From Vibrio navarrensis (GTDB lineage Bacteria > Pseudomonadota > Gammaproteobacteria > Enterobacterales > Vibrionaceae), in the NCBI RefSeq assembly GCF_015767675.1, contig NZ_CP065217.1, positions 1,922,001 to 1,986,000 on the forward strand: a DNA stretch of 64,000 nt, written 5' to 3'. Below the pieces are notes generated by a model that saw only the letters and a list, made by a program, of their open reading frames with translations, made no database searches and had not been told where the DNA came from. The position numbers and the translations under genes were made by a program. Numbering within the stretch: the stretch's first letter is position 1; the number at the start of each line of letters is the position of its first letter. Shown here piece after piece: positions 54,882 through 63,905 of the stretch.

Positions 54882-55349
54882 CTGTCCTAACACGCGCTCA
54901 ATAAAAGCTGATTTTTTCCGACGATACTCTTCGTGAGACCAACCTGTACAAGACATTTTCAGCTCATTGTATCGTTGAACTAACTCAGGACTTTTACGGA
55001 GTTTGTCTCTAAACCCTACAAAAAAGTCAAATCCCGAACCATTGGCTACAACTTGAAAAGCGACATCCTCACCTGAGCTATTTTCCAGCATGCAAAGCTC
55101 CGGAGTTCTTAACGTGTCGGATTTTTCGTTGAAACCTAGAGTAGAAAGTAACTTTACTGCATTCTCTAGTTCCTTGCCGTTAACACCAACAAGTATGTCT
55201 AGGTCACCTTTAGATACAGCATTGGGGATAGAGGAAGCTCCAATATGCTCAATAGATGCATCTGGAAGTAAAGCAGCTATCTCAAGTTCGTACTTACGAT
55301 ACAGGTTTTCGCAAGATGCCTGATATTCATTTGCTTTGTAAAACTGCAT
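54876..55349 (-). CDS. GrpB-family nucleotidyltransferase-like protein
   Basis: 157 residues from the ATG at 55347-55349 (GGGAG upstream); the longer frame begins in the attC. IEHIGASSIPNAVSKGDLDILVGV (about 33-56) is the hallmark GrpB (COG2320) stretch, a nucleotidyltransferase-superfamily fold, and DFFVGFRDKLRKSPELVQRYNELK follows. Activity unknown. Stop TAA in the attC core. Confidence 0.9.
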   Translation of the reverse strand: MQFYKANEYQASCENLYRKYELEIAALLPDASIEHIGASSIPNAVSKGDLDILVGVNGKELENAVKLLSTLGFNEKSDTLRTPELCMLENSSGEDVAFQVVANGSGFDFFVGFRDKLRKSPELVQRYNELKMSCTGWSHEEYRRKKSAFIERVLGQA

Positions 55350-55364
55350 ATTTTCTCCCAAAAG

Positions 55365-55491
55365 GCATAACGCCGCGTTAAGGGGTGCAGGCACGCACTA
55401 CAAAAGCTACCGCACAGTGCCGTAACCACTGAACCCAACGCAAACTAAAAATGCCACGCGTGCCAAATCCCACTTAAACGCTTTGTTATGC
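55365..55491 (-). repeat. attC 88 (arms GCGTT/AACGC)
   Basis: Cores GCATAAC and GTTATGC; inner arms GGCACGC/GCGTGCC. Owned by A23. Confidence 0.95.
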
Positions 55492-55827
55492 TTAAGCTTC
55501 AATGACTTACGTTTTACAAAAACCAAGAATAACTCAGCGTTGACTCACAGACAAAAGCCAAAAATCAAAAAACTGGAATGACTCATAATTTTGAAAATCA
55601 GACTTTGAACTTTGGCATATAAAACCTAAAATCAAATTTCTGATTGAGCCAACCGCCCTAACCTCGCGCTTACCCGAATATTGATTGAGGCAATTCTCTG
55701 AATTTCCAGCGCCAAAGAACAAGTGTCCGGAAAATAGCGCCCACTGAAGCCAACTTGCCGACAAACTCAAAACTGAAAAGCCAAAGGAACAAAGACGAAC
55801 CATAACCCACTGATTTTGCGTGATTAA
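55492..55827 (-). repeat. ORF-less cassette, family A copy 23
   Basis: Short copy (336 bp), missing about 8 bp in the tggcatataaaacctaaaa region. Frame open. Confidence 0.85.
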
Positions 55828-55954
55828 GCATAACGCCGCGTTAAGGGGCGCAGGCACGCACTACACAAGTGACCGCATGACAACTTAACCACTAAACCCA
55901 ACGCAAATTGAAAATGCCACGCGTGCCAAGTCCCTCTTGAACGCTTTGTTATGT
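55828..55954 (-). repeat. attC 89 (arms GCGTT/AACGC)
   Basis: Cores GCATAAC and GTTATGT; inner arms GGCACGC/GCGTGCC. Owned by A24. Confidence 0.95.
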
Positions 55955-56298
55955 TTAAGCTTCAAGGGCTTACGTTTTACCAAAACCAAGATTAACTCAG
56001 CTTTGGCTCACAAACAAAAGCCAAGACCAAAAAAACCGAAACGACTCATAATTTGAAAATCAAGTTTTGAACTTTGGCCGCCAATACTCAAAAACCTACA
56101 GTTCAAATTTCTGATTGAGCCAGCCGCACCAACCTCGAGCTTACTCGAAAATTGACTGAGGCAACTCTTTGAGTTTCCAGCGCTAAAGAATAATTGTCCG
56201 GAAAACAGCGCCAAACGAAGCCAGATTGCCGACAAACACAAAACCAACAAGCCGATGGAGCAAAGAAAAGATGCAACCAACTGATTTTGCGTGATTAA
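55955..56298 (-). repeat. ORF-less cassette, family A copy 24
   Basis: Variant cctcgagcttactcg and gccagattgccgac. Frame open. Confidence 0.85.
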
Positions 56299-56425
56299 AC
56301 ATAACGCCGCGTTAAGGGGCGCAGGCACGCAATACAAAAGTGACCGCATGACACCTTAACCGCTAAACAAACTGCAAACCAAAAATGCCACGCGTGCCAA
56401 GTCCCTCTTTAACGCTTTGTTATGA
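56299..56425 (-). repeat. attC 90 (arms GCGTT/AACGC)
   Basis: Cores ACATAAC and GTTATGA; inner arms GGCACGC/GCGTGCC. Owned by the 56442 gene. Confidence 0.95.
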
Positions 56426-56441
56426 GACTTTTACGCCCCAA

Positions 56442-57095
56442 TTAGGTTAACATTTCGTTAAAAATGGCACCAAGTAAAGCGGAAATCACAGCGACACCCC
56501 ATTTATTTGAAAAATCCAATGCACTATTTAATAATTGCCCGCGATTTTTTATATCCACAACTAACAGGTATTTTATAAATAGATAGTCATATAGCGTTGT
56601 GGTGTAAGATCCGTAAACACTTGATGCTCTTGTATAAATGATGAAACGACGCATACACTTTTTAATAAAGCCATCTGTAATATCGTCAGGAGATATACCG
56701 TGTGCAATTATTATACTTGTTTCCACTCTACGAACCCATTCCGACTTGTAGGGGCGAATAGTAACTACCACGTCCCCTTTAGGGGACAATGAAAAACATA
56801 GCCCTGCTCCTTTTTCAAAATCTAGTTTGGAGCCACCATTCGCTAACTTTTGAGTTATACCCGTATAATTGGATTCAGCAGTGATCTGAATCGAATCCAA
56901 ATTTTCAAATTCATTATTATCTTGGCAAAATAATATAAACGGATACCCGGTATTTTTTGCAGAAAGTATAAGCTCATTAAAATGAAACTTAATTTTATTC
57001 TTAACTTCAAGCTTCCAATTAAGTCGCTTTCTCTCTAGCTCAAAATGACTTCTTGCCAATTTCTTCGATTCTATTTTTAAGTTCATAAAGTCCAT
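56442..57095 (-). CDS. hypothetical protein
   Basis: 217 residues, not recognised. N-terminal charged helix (ESKKLARSHFELERKRLNWKLEVKNKIKFHFNELI), a beta-rich middle with VVTIRPYKSEWVRRVETSIIIAHG, and a C-terminal hydrophobic helix (WGVAVISALLGAIFNEMLT) that could sit at a membrane. Shine-Dalgarno weak; a second ATG three codons in is possible. A phage-defence role would fit an orphan cassette gene but is speculation. Confidence 0.72.
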   Translation of the reverse strand: MDFMNLKIESKKLARSHFELERKRLNWKLEVKNKIKFHFNELILSAKNTGYPFILFCQDNNEFENLDSIQITAESNYTGITQKLANGGSKLDFEKGAGLCFSLSPKGDVVVTIRPYKSEWVRRVETSIIIAHGISPDDITDGFIKKCMRRFIIYTRASSVYGSYTTTLYDYLFIKYLLVVDIKNRGQLLNSALDFSNKWGVAVISALLGAIFNEMLT

Positions 57096-57206
57096 ACTTT
57101 CTGACTGGTCTCATAACGCCCTGCTAAGGGGTGAGCAATGCACTACGAAAGCTACCGCACACCGCCTTAATCACAAAACACGGCTTGCGCATGAGTTAAA
57201 TAATTG

Positions 57207-57703
57207 TTAAGTCCCAAATAACACGTGCTCTCGAAACTCTGTATTTAACGCACATTTTAATTGCCGCCTTTTCAAAGTGCCTTTCATTTCTACTAACTTT
57301 ATCAAGTTCATGCACATTTGACGTATGCGCGAAAGATTCTCTGCCGCATGCTGATAAGTAATGCGGCTATCATCTTCTCCCATCACACAATCCAGCCACC
57401 AATGCATACTCTCTACACCCCAGTGACCACGACACAATTCGCCAAAACTAACCGGCGTCAGTTCCTTCGATGAGATGAAATACCGAATACCAAGACTTCC
57501 CGATGATTCACTATTCGACTTCTGGTAAGTTACTGCTATACATAATGTTTTTAAACCTTTCCAATCAACAGCAAAATCACCAAATTCTTGGGTAAATGGG
57601 ACCGTGATGTAGGTCCTTATCACCTTGCGACCACGTTTACCTGCCTCTTCTTGCTCTACTGCGTGAGACGAATATTCTGCCAATTTCTCAAAAGAAAAAT
57701 GAG
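57207..57703 (-). pseudogene. ISAs1 transposase, C-terminal part
   Basis: About 166 codons ending at 57207, including GVESMHWWLDCVMGEDDSR with the catalytic Glu. Separated from the N-terminal part by ISL3, whose end happens to supply an ATG. Confidence 0.93.
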
Positions 57704-58988
57704 GGTTCATCCGGAAAATCGATACTTCGCCTCATGACTGGCTTTGATTTTTAACTCAAAAAATTCCCAATCACGATACCCATAGGCGACTTTGTTCAGC
57801 GTCTTTATTCGGTTGTTCACACCCTCTACTCGACCACTATTCATCCTTTCATCATAAAATGCCAATATCCCATCCTTATGCTTCCTCAGGGTCTTAGTAA
57901 ACTTCTCTAGCATCACAATGCCTGAGTGGTTCGCTTCATCTATCCAGCTTTCTAGCCATCTCTCACCCTCTATCTTTGATGGCTGCGACCACAGCATTCT
58001 TAACTTCTCTTTTAAATAATAAACCACCGCTAAGGGCTGATTGGCTGCGAGTGCTCGCTCCAATCTCGCTTGGCCTTGCTCATCTAACCTATCGGGATTA
58101 CTTACCAATAACCAACGAGTATTCTTAAGGTATTGAGCGTCATTTTTGTTACTCATCGAATTTTGTAGTTCACGCCTGAACTCTGTCAGCTTTTCATTAA
58201 AACGCTTCACCACGTGGAAACGGTCAATGACCAACTTCGCCTTCGGGGCGTGCTGTTTTACCGAAGAGATGTATGCCTGTCCCATATCGGTGGCGACGGC
58301 TTCAATCGGCTTTTTACAACGCAGCTTCCGTTTCCAAAAACCGTCAAGGCTTTCGGCCTTCTTTCCTTTCTCTGTATAAATGACGGCACTTGTCTTCATA
58401 TCAATCACAACCGTCATGAAGCCACTTTTTGAGCCACAGTAAATCTCATCAATTCCAATGTGAGTGACGTTTTTAAGACAAGGTTGAGAGTATCGCTTTT
58501 GCAGGTAATGCTTCTGAATATCTTTCACTGTATCCCAACAGACACCACATAGCTTGGCAATGGCATTGATGGTGACGTTCAATGCTGACAGCGAGAGAAC
58601 ATACTGTTCAAAGCCCTTTGTGTAACGCACTTTGGGACGAGGAACAAAGTTAAGCGGCAAATACCCGAGTGTATTACAAGCTCGGCATTCAATCCGCTGG
58701 TTTGCTATCTGGATGTAACAGGGGCTAGTGCCGATTGGCGTAGCGATGAAACGGCGAACCTTACCTCCTTTTTTTTATGACATCACGACTACGACATGAT
58801 GGACATTTAATATGAGGATTGTGTGCTACGTGAAAGATGGTCGCGTCACCATCAAACTCTGTAGAGCAATAATGGAAAGGGCCGCGTATTCCAAAGCGAT
58901 GGTAAAGAAGTGAAGTTGACATTAACTGGCTATTTTTGGCGATATGGTATCAGAAAAGCCATTCAGGTATCGATTTTCCGGATGAACC
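57704..58988 (-). mobile_element. ISL3-family insertion sequence, complete (1285 bp), nested in ISAs1
   Basis: Flanked by an 8-bp duplication, AAAATGAG (57696-57703 and 58989-58996). The empty site is seen in ISAs1 copy 1 near 390-400. Confidence 0.96.
57707..58922 (-). CDS. ISL3-family transposase in two frames joined at an A8 run
   Basis: Same layout as 41330-42545. N-terminal frame from the ATG at 58920-58922 to the stop at 58761-58763; A8 is the complement of 58769-58776; the main frame ends at 57707. Catalytic motifs intact. Confidence 0.9.
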
Positions 58989-58996
58989 AAAATGAG

Positions 58997-59624
58997 ATTG
59001 AAAAAGAGCATGTAAACGAGGTTGGTTATCCTTAACGGACATTAAATAGTCACCGCCTCTAAGAACAATATCTTCCGCTATGGCTCTTTGACATCCCATG
59101 GCATCTAGGCTGATAACTCGGTCTTCAACTTGGATTAATTTCAATATCTGGGGAATTAACGTGATCTCATTCGATTTTTCATCCGTTTTCAACTGCCCTA
59201 GCACAAGGCCAGTATCTACAGAATACGCGTTCACCATATGAGTTAAGCATTTGTTTTTACTATAATCATACGTACCTTTTAATGACTTGCCATCTATGGC
59301 AACATGATGGGTCACTAAGGATTTTTCTCGCCGAATATCATTACACCATCGAACGAAACACAATGAAAACTCATCTGGATCAATCAAACCCACTATTCGC
59401 GCCAAGGTATCGTGACTAGGCACACCAGAAGAGTAGTCACTAAACTTACGAAACCAGGTTAAATTTTCCTCACCAAAGCCTTCGATTTCATCCCAAGTCT
59501 TCATTCCGCACAGCATCGCTGTCACCACCTGGAACATCACTTCGAAGAAATTATAGGTCGATTTTCTTGCCTGACGAGTATCACTCAATATGCTAAAATG
59601 CTCTTTAAATTCGCTGTAATCCAT
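58997..59624 (-). pseudogene. ISAs1 transposase, N-terminal part
   Basis: Starts MDYSEFKEHFSILSDTRQARK and keeps the first two catalytic Asp regions (VAIDGKSLKGT, ISLDAMGCQ). Broken by ISL3 after ...LFQSHF; the frame runs on into the IS as a short foreign tail. Confidence 0.93.
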
Positions 59625-59944
59625 ATTCGTCTTATCCTGCTTTATTTTTAACAGTATAAGATCACGTCAAGATCGCTAATTCAATCTATTTCTAAAAATT
59701 TTATCCCGAAATTCGATAAAAAGGTGCGTCAATAACATGCGCGAACCCTGAATCACAAAACTCACCGCATGCCAAAAATGCCACGCATTGCGAATCCCGC
59801 TTAAGCAGTTTGTTAGGTAGCAGTGTCTAAGTTTTAGTGTGATTCTCACCGCACTACTATCCGATTTTCGTGATTCTCAGTCGTTTGCTCGACCAAAATC
59901 ACAGTTGCATAATAGCCATAAATCAATAACTTATGCACCATTAA

Positions 59945-60142
59945 TCACACGACAAGCCTCACATATTGAGGTGAAGTTATAAGGATATAGAGAAGTATGA
60001 TTATTGGTGTATAAACTATGACAGAATTAGAACGTAATAAGACCTGTGCAACGTCCATTTGACCGAGAAAAATATACAGACACAGTATCAGAGCAAAGGC
60101 TTGCCAATTTAGCCGCCTATTTGGGCTCAGAAACAAGCCCAA
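59945..60142 (-). CDS. possible small membrane protein
   Basis: 65 residues with two hydrophobic segments (AFALILCLYIFLG and IIILLYILIT). The only start in this frame is a TTG without a clear Shine-Dalgarno; an ATG 13 nt upstream is in another frame and gives a 12-residue peptide. May be a decayed gene or a misread; a Fur-box-like site lies upstream. Confidence 0.4.
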   Translation of the reverse strand: MGLFLSPNRRLNWQAFALILCLYIFLGQMDVAQVLLRSNSVIVYTPIIILLYILITSPQYVRLVV

Positions 60143-60205
60143 GGCGATATGCCATAACTAACAAGCCTAAAATTAATAAAACCGCTTAGAATTGATTACA
60201 GAGCG

Positions 60206-60224
60206 ATTAATGAGAATCATTCTC
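60206..60224. promoter_or_regulatory. Fur-box-like palindrome
   Basis: ATTAATGAGAATCATTCTC matches the 19-bp Fur consensus at about 15 positions and contains the near-perfect palindrome TGAGAAT-C-ATTCTCA. It lies upstream (- strand sense) of the small membrane frame. Confidence 0.55.
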
Positions 60225-60276
60225 AAAGGAACAAGGGTATCAGGTGTTAGGTGTTGTTCCTTTAAATTCTCAAGCA

Positions 60277-60402
60277 ACCTAACGCCCGCTTAAGGGGCAG
60301 CCAACGCTACAACTGACTTTCCGCATAACACCATAAACACAAAAACCAACGCACGATAAAAATGCCGCGCGTTGGCTGTCCCTCTTGAAGCGTTTGTTAT
60401 GC
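60277..60402 (-). repeat. attC 92 (arms CGCTT/AAGCG)
   Basis: Cores ACCTAAC and GTTATGC; inner arms GCCAACGC/GCGTTGGC. Owned by the VOC cassette. Confidence 0.95.
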
Positions 60403-60818
60403 TACCTTTTTGCCATTGGATGGCTTGGATTCAATTGAAGAAGATCCCACAAGTTTCCATACAAGTCTTCAAACACTGCTACCGTTCCATAGTCTTCTTC
60501 TGTTGGCTCGCGGACGAAATTAATACCAATCGATTTCATACGCTTAAAGTCACGCCAGAAATCATCAGTATTTAGGAACAGAAATACTCGACCGCCTGCT
60601 TGATTCCCAATGAAATCATGCTGCTCTGGCTTCGAGGCTCTGGCAAGTAATAACGTAACACCATGAGAATTTGGTGGAGCCACAACCACCCAACGTTTGT
60701 CTTGTTCAGGTTGATGAGTATCTTCAATAAGTTCAAATTTGAGTTTGTTTACATAAAAATCAATGGCTTCATCATAATCTTTTACAACTAAAGCAATATG
60801 GACAATGTTCTGTTTCAT
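60402..60818 (-). CDS. VOC family protein (glyoxalase-like)
   Basis: 138 residues. NIVHIALVVKDYDEAIDFYVNKLKFEL (first half, with His) and GTVAVFEDLYGNLWDLLQLN (second half, with Glu) match VOC proteins. Unlike the pair at 13.8 and 44.4 kb it is a different subfamily. ATG at 60816-60818 with AAGGA upstream. Confidence 0.92.
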   Translation of the reverse strand: MKQNIVHIALVVKDYDEAIDFYVNKLKFELIEDTHQPEQDKRWVVVAPPNSHGVTLLLARASKPEQHDFIGNQAGGRVFLFLNTDDFWRDFKRMKSIGINFVREPTEEDYGTVAVFEDLYGNLWDLLQLNPSHPMAKR

Positions 60819-60848
60819 AGTATTCCTTATTGAAGATTTCGACTGGTA

Positions 60849-60974
60849 GCATAACGCCCGCTTAAGGGGCAGCCAACGCCACTACTAACTTTCCGCATAA
60901 CACCGTAATCACAAAAACCAACGCATAGTAAAAATGCCACGCGTTGGCTGTCCCTCTTGAAGCGTTTGTTATGC
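60849..60974 (-). repeat. attC 93 (arms CGCTT/AAGCG)
   Basis: Cores GCATAAC and GTTATGC; inner arms GCCAACGC/GCGTTGGC. Owned by the GNAT cassette. Confidence 0.95.
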
Positions 60975-61439
60975 GATTTTTCCACGCATGATGTGTTGTG
61001 GGCCAGCTGGACCACCTAAATACTGTTCACCATTATCTTCAAAGCCGCCTTTAAGATAACAAGTTCTTGCAGCTTGATTCTGACAGTTAACTGTCAGATA
61101 GACACTCTTAAAGCTTGGGTAGCTCTTTTTCAGATAATCAAACAATGCTTTTACCGCTTTCGTCCCAAGGCCTTTGCCTTGTTGCGACTTGTCTATAACG
61201 AAAAATCTTAAACCGAGCCCGTCAGATGGACAAAATGGATAACTTTCGGAGTAAGCAATGTCCAACTTGAAGAAGCCAACAATTGAACCATCATGCTTGA
61301 TGACATGGAGATGAGCTGTATCGCTGCCGTCTTGCAGAAATTCCTCTGCTGTACCAGCAAATCTTAACTGTTCATCTTCAACGCTCACTTTTTGAATAGC
61401 ATTGATATGTGATTCATTAAGTCTTTCAATTTCCAACAT
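60969..61439 (-). CDS. GNAT family N-acetyltransferase
   Basis: 156 residues from the ATG at 61437-61439; the frame also has an ATG in the attC core (61467-61469), and the Shine-Dalgarno (AAAGGG) is far from the one chosen, so the start is uncertain. GLGLRFFVIDKSQQGKGLGTKAVKAL holds the acetyl-CoA loop; NQAARTCYLKGGFEDNGEQYLGG follows. Stop TAA in the attC core. Confidence 0.9.
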   Translation of the reverse strand: MLEIERLNESHINAIQKVSVEDEQLRFAGTAEEFLQDGSDTAHLHVIKHDGSIVGFFKLDIAYSESYPFCPSDGLGLRFFVIDKSQQGKGLGTKAVKALFDYLKKSYPSFKSVYLTVNCQNQAARTCYLKGGFEDNGEQYLGGPAGPQHIMRGKIA

Positions 61440-61465
61440 TAGCCGATGAATCCCTTTAATTAATC

Positions 61466-61592
61466 GCATAACGCCCGCTTAAGGGGCAGACAACGCTACT
61501 ACCAAGCTTCCGCATAACATGCGTAACCACAAAAACCAACGCATAGTGAAAATGCCACGCGTTGGCTGTCCCTCTTGAAGCGTTTGTTAGTT
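61466..61592 (-). repeat. attC 94 (arms CGCTT/AAGCG)
   Basis: Cores GCATAAC and GTTAGTT; inner arms GACAACGC/GCGTTGGC. Owned by the GNAT cassette. Confidence 0.95.
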
Positions 61593-62054
61593 TACAGTTT
61601 TCCACATTGTTTTTGACTGCTCTTCAAAGCCTAGTTTCGCATAAAAGTTTTGTGCACACTTATTGAAAGCCATGACCTCTAGCCTAATTTGCTCCGCACC
61701 TTGCAATTTAGCCCAGTCATTGCACTGAGCCATTAGTTGGGTTCCTATACCTGAAACTCTGACACTTTCATCAACTACAATTGTGCCAACACGACAAATC
61801 GGTGTTTTAACTAAAAACGGGATAGCTTCATTTTGAGTTACTTTCGCTGTCACAAAGCCAACAACATCACCAGCAAATTCAGCAACAAGAAAGAGCCTTG
61901 ATTGATCATTTAGAGCTTGAAGAAGGAACTCTTTTTCTTCAGATGACGGTTCAACAAATGCTTCTGGTGCATTTTCAAAGTGCATGATTCCAATCTGATA
62001 ATTTAGACGCAAGAGTGAGTCTAAATCTGACGCTTCAGCCGATCTAATTTTCAT
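61587..62054 (-). CDS. GNAT family N-acetyltransferase
   Basis: 155 residues. MKIRSAEASDLDSLLRLNYQ, CRVGTIVVDESVRVSGIGTQLMAQ (acetyl-CoA loop) and CAQNFYAKLGFEEQSKTMWKTV are typical. ATG at 62052-62054 with AGAGGA upstream. Stop TAA in the attC core. Confidence 0.93.
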   Translation of the reverse strand: MKIRSAEASDLDSLLRLNYQIGIMHFENAPEAFVEPSSEEKEFLLQALNDQSRLFLVAEFAGDVVGFVTAKVTQNEAIPFLVKTPICRVGTIVVDESVRVSGIGTQLMAQCNDWAKLQGAEQIRLEVMAFNKCAQNFYAKLGFEEQSKTMWKTVN

Positions 62055-62079
62055 TTTCGTCCTCTGAATTTGATATGTA

Positions 62080-62204
62080 AACTAACGCCCTGCTAAGGGG
62101 TGAGCAATGCACTACGAAAGCTACCGCACACCGCCTAATCACAAAACTCACCGCATGCTGAAAATGCCACGCATTGCGAATCCCGCTTAAGCAGTTTGTT
62201 AGCT
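62080..62204 (-). repeat. attC 95 (arms CTGCT/AGCAG)
   Basis: Cores AACTAAC and GTTAGCT; inner arms GCAATGC/GCATTGC. Duplicate of site 73. Owned by B9. Confidence 0.95.
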
Positions 62205-62546
62205 TAAATTTCAGCACCTTAGATTTACCAAAACTGAGATTAAACCGATTTGGAAAACCAACAAACCACTTGAGTTTTGAAACCCGAATTAGGTCAAACT
62301 TTGTGACCTTTCGTGCGATTTGAAAACCCGAAATTTTTGATAAATCATTTTCGGAAAACTCAAAGCGAAAGCAAAACTACTAAAGCGACTTTGCGCCAAG
62401 CTGGCTAACCTCGCGCAATCTCAAAGCTCAATTGAGGCAACTGCTTAAAACTCCAATTGGCAAACAATGTTGATTTGCCGAGAAACCTGAATTAATTGCC
62501 AAGGGAAGAAAAAACAGGCTGCAATCAATTGATTTTCATTGTTTTA
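62205..62546 (-). repeat. ORF-less cassette, family B copy 9
   Basis: Duplicate of copy 7. Confidence 0.88.
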
Positions 62547-62672
62547 AGCTAACGCCCTGCTAAGGGGTGAGCAATGCACTACAAGAGCTACCGCACACCG
62601 CCTTAATCACAAAACTCACCGCATGCTGAAAATGCCACGCATTGCGAATCCCTCTTAAGCAGTTTGTTAGGC
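62547..62672 (-). repeat. attC 96 (arms CTGCT/AGCAG)
   Basis: Cores AGCTAAC and GTTAGGC; inner arms GCAATGC/GCATTGC. Owned by the GNAT cassette. Confidence 0.95.
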
Positions 62673-63146
62673 GCGCAGTTGTAATTGGTAAAAATCAGTT
62701 TCATCGTGCTTTGGATTAGGGCAGCAATATACCCAACCATTACGCTTATAGAATCTTAACGCCCTTGTGTTCGTTCTACTCACGGAAAGCACAGCACGAT
62801 TACAACCAGCTCGTGTCAATTCTGTTTCGATGTAGAGCTGAACTTGCTGGCTCAAACCGGAACCTCGAATTTCAGGCAACAAGTAAATCAAATGGACATA
62901 ACCGGTATCTGGCTCGGGCGAAAAAGAACGAAACTCTAACTGCCCTACCAATTGCCCATCCAACCAGATATGGATGTAAAACCAACCTGCTTCAGATTGC
63001 CTTTCTTGGATTCGTTCTCGATAACCTGCTATGAAATCATCAAAACCCGAATAGGTTTTGAAACTGCAATAGTAAGCGTCCTTTCGAGCAGCTACGCAAA
63101 AATCATAATCTTGCGCCAAATTGATCACTTTAAATTCTACGTTCAT
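62667..63146 (-). CDS. GNAT family N-acetyltransferase
   Basis: 159 residues. VHLIYLLPEIRGSGLSQQVQLYIE (acetyl-CoA loop, with Ser in place of the last Gly) and TRALRFYKRNGWVYCCPNPKHDETDF. ATG at 63144-63146 after AGGATTAGGG. Stop TAA in the attC core. Confidence 0.91.
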   Translation of the reverse strand: MNVEFKVINLAQDYDFCVAARKDAYYCSFKTYSGFDDFIAGYRERIQERQSEAGWFYIHIWLDGQLVGQLEFRSFSPEPDTGYVHLIYLLPEIRGSGLSQQVQLYIETELTRAGCNRAVLSVSRTNTRALRFYKRNGWVYCCPNPKHDETDFYQLQLRA

Positions 63147-63168
63147 CCCTAATCCTAAAGTGAATAGC

Positions 63169-63294
63169 GCCTAACGCCCTGTTAAGGTGTGAGCAACGCA
63201 ATACCGAAGCCACCGCATAACACCTTAAACACTAAAACCAACGCATGGTAAAAATGCCACGCGTTGTGAATCACTCTTGAACAGTTTGTTAGCT
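63169..63294 (-). repeat. attC 97 (arms CTGTT/AACAG)
   Basis: Cores GCCTAAC and GTTAGCT; inner arms GCAACGC/GCGTTG(T), AAGGTGTG paired with CACTCTT. Owned by the NUDIX cassette. Confidence 0.95.
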
Positions 63295-63296
63295 TT

Positions 63297-63764
63297 CTAG
63301 CCAACGAAGTACGCTAAATCATTGTCTGCAAACAAACAATCCAACGGGTAAGGCAGCTCAAGCCTTGGCATATTTCCTTTTGAAAACCATTTAAGGCATA
63401 CCGTTTCATCATCAAGTGCGGATTGAGAACAACTTTCTACTACACATTTGAACATGATAACTGTGTATTCAACTTGATCACCATTTGGGTATGTAAAACC
63501 AAAACCCTCACCGCCGAATACACCAAGTAGGCGATCTACTTTTACAGCCAAACCTGTTTCCTCGCGAACTTCCCTGACCAATGCTTGCACTGGCGACTCT
63601 CGAGGTTCAATCATTCCGGCAGGAAGGCTCCATGTGCCATCTGATTTTTGCTGAAGTAGTAGCTCTTTGTTTTCATTTAAAATGACACCCGCAACGCCGG
63701 GGATAAGAAGTGGCATTGTTCCAATCTTAGAACGAACCTCTTTGATATAGTCACTTGAGCTCAA
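63297..63764 (-). CDS. NUDIX hydrolase
   Basis: 155 residues. LPAGMIEPRESPVQALVREVREETGL contains the full Nudix box (G-x5-E-x7-REV-x-EE-x-G), so it should cleave nucleoside-diphosphate-linked compounds; which one is unknown. Start is TTG (63762-63764) with AAGGAGG 4 nt upstream. Ends 2 bp before its attC. Confidence 0.94.
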   Translation of the reverse strand: MSSSDYIKEVRSKIGTMPLLIPGVAGVILNENKELLLQQKSDGTWSLPAGMIEPRESPVQALVREVREETGLAVKVDRLLGVFGGEGFGFTYPNGDQVEYTVIMFKCVVESCSQSALDDETVCLKWFSKGNMPRLELPYPLDCLFADNDLAYFVG

Positions 63765-63778
63765 TTTTCCTCCTTGAA

Positions 63779-63905
63779 AGCTAACGCCGCGTTAAGGGGC
63801 GCAGGCACACAATACAGAAGTGACCGCATGACAACTTAACCACTAAACCCAACGCAAATTGAAAATGCCACGCGTGCCAAGTCCCTCTTGAACGCTTTGT
63901 TATGT
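63779..63905 (-). repeat. attC 98 (arms GCGTT/AACGC)
   Basis: Cores AGCTAAC and GTTATGT; inner arms GGCACAC/GCGTGCC with one mismatch. Owned by A25. Confidence 0.95.

Larger units (their letters stand above)
57179..59750 (-). mobile_element. ISAs1-family insertion sequence, copy 2, carrying a nested ISL3
   Basis: Ends cacggcttgcgcatg and ...catgcgcgaaccctg. A 10-bp duplication, AATCACAAAA (57169-57178 and 59751-59760), flanks it within attC 91. Without the ISL3 and its 8-bp repeat it is 1279 bp. Same orientation as copy 1 at the left edge of the window. Confidence 0.96.
57111..59818 (-). repeat. attC 91 (arms CTGCT/AGCAG), split by ISAs1
   Basis: Left part 57111-57178 (core TCATAAC) and right part 59751-59818 (core GTTAGGT), with inner arms GCAATGC/GCATTGC separated by the IS. 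Should be dead unless the IS leaves precisely. Confidence 0.95.
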
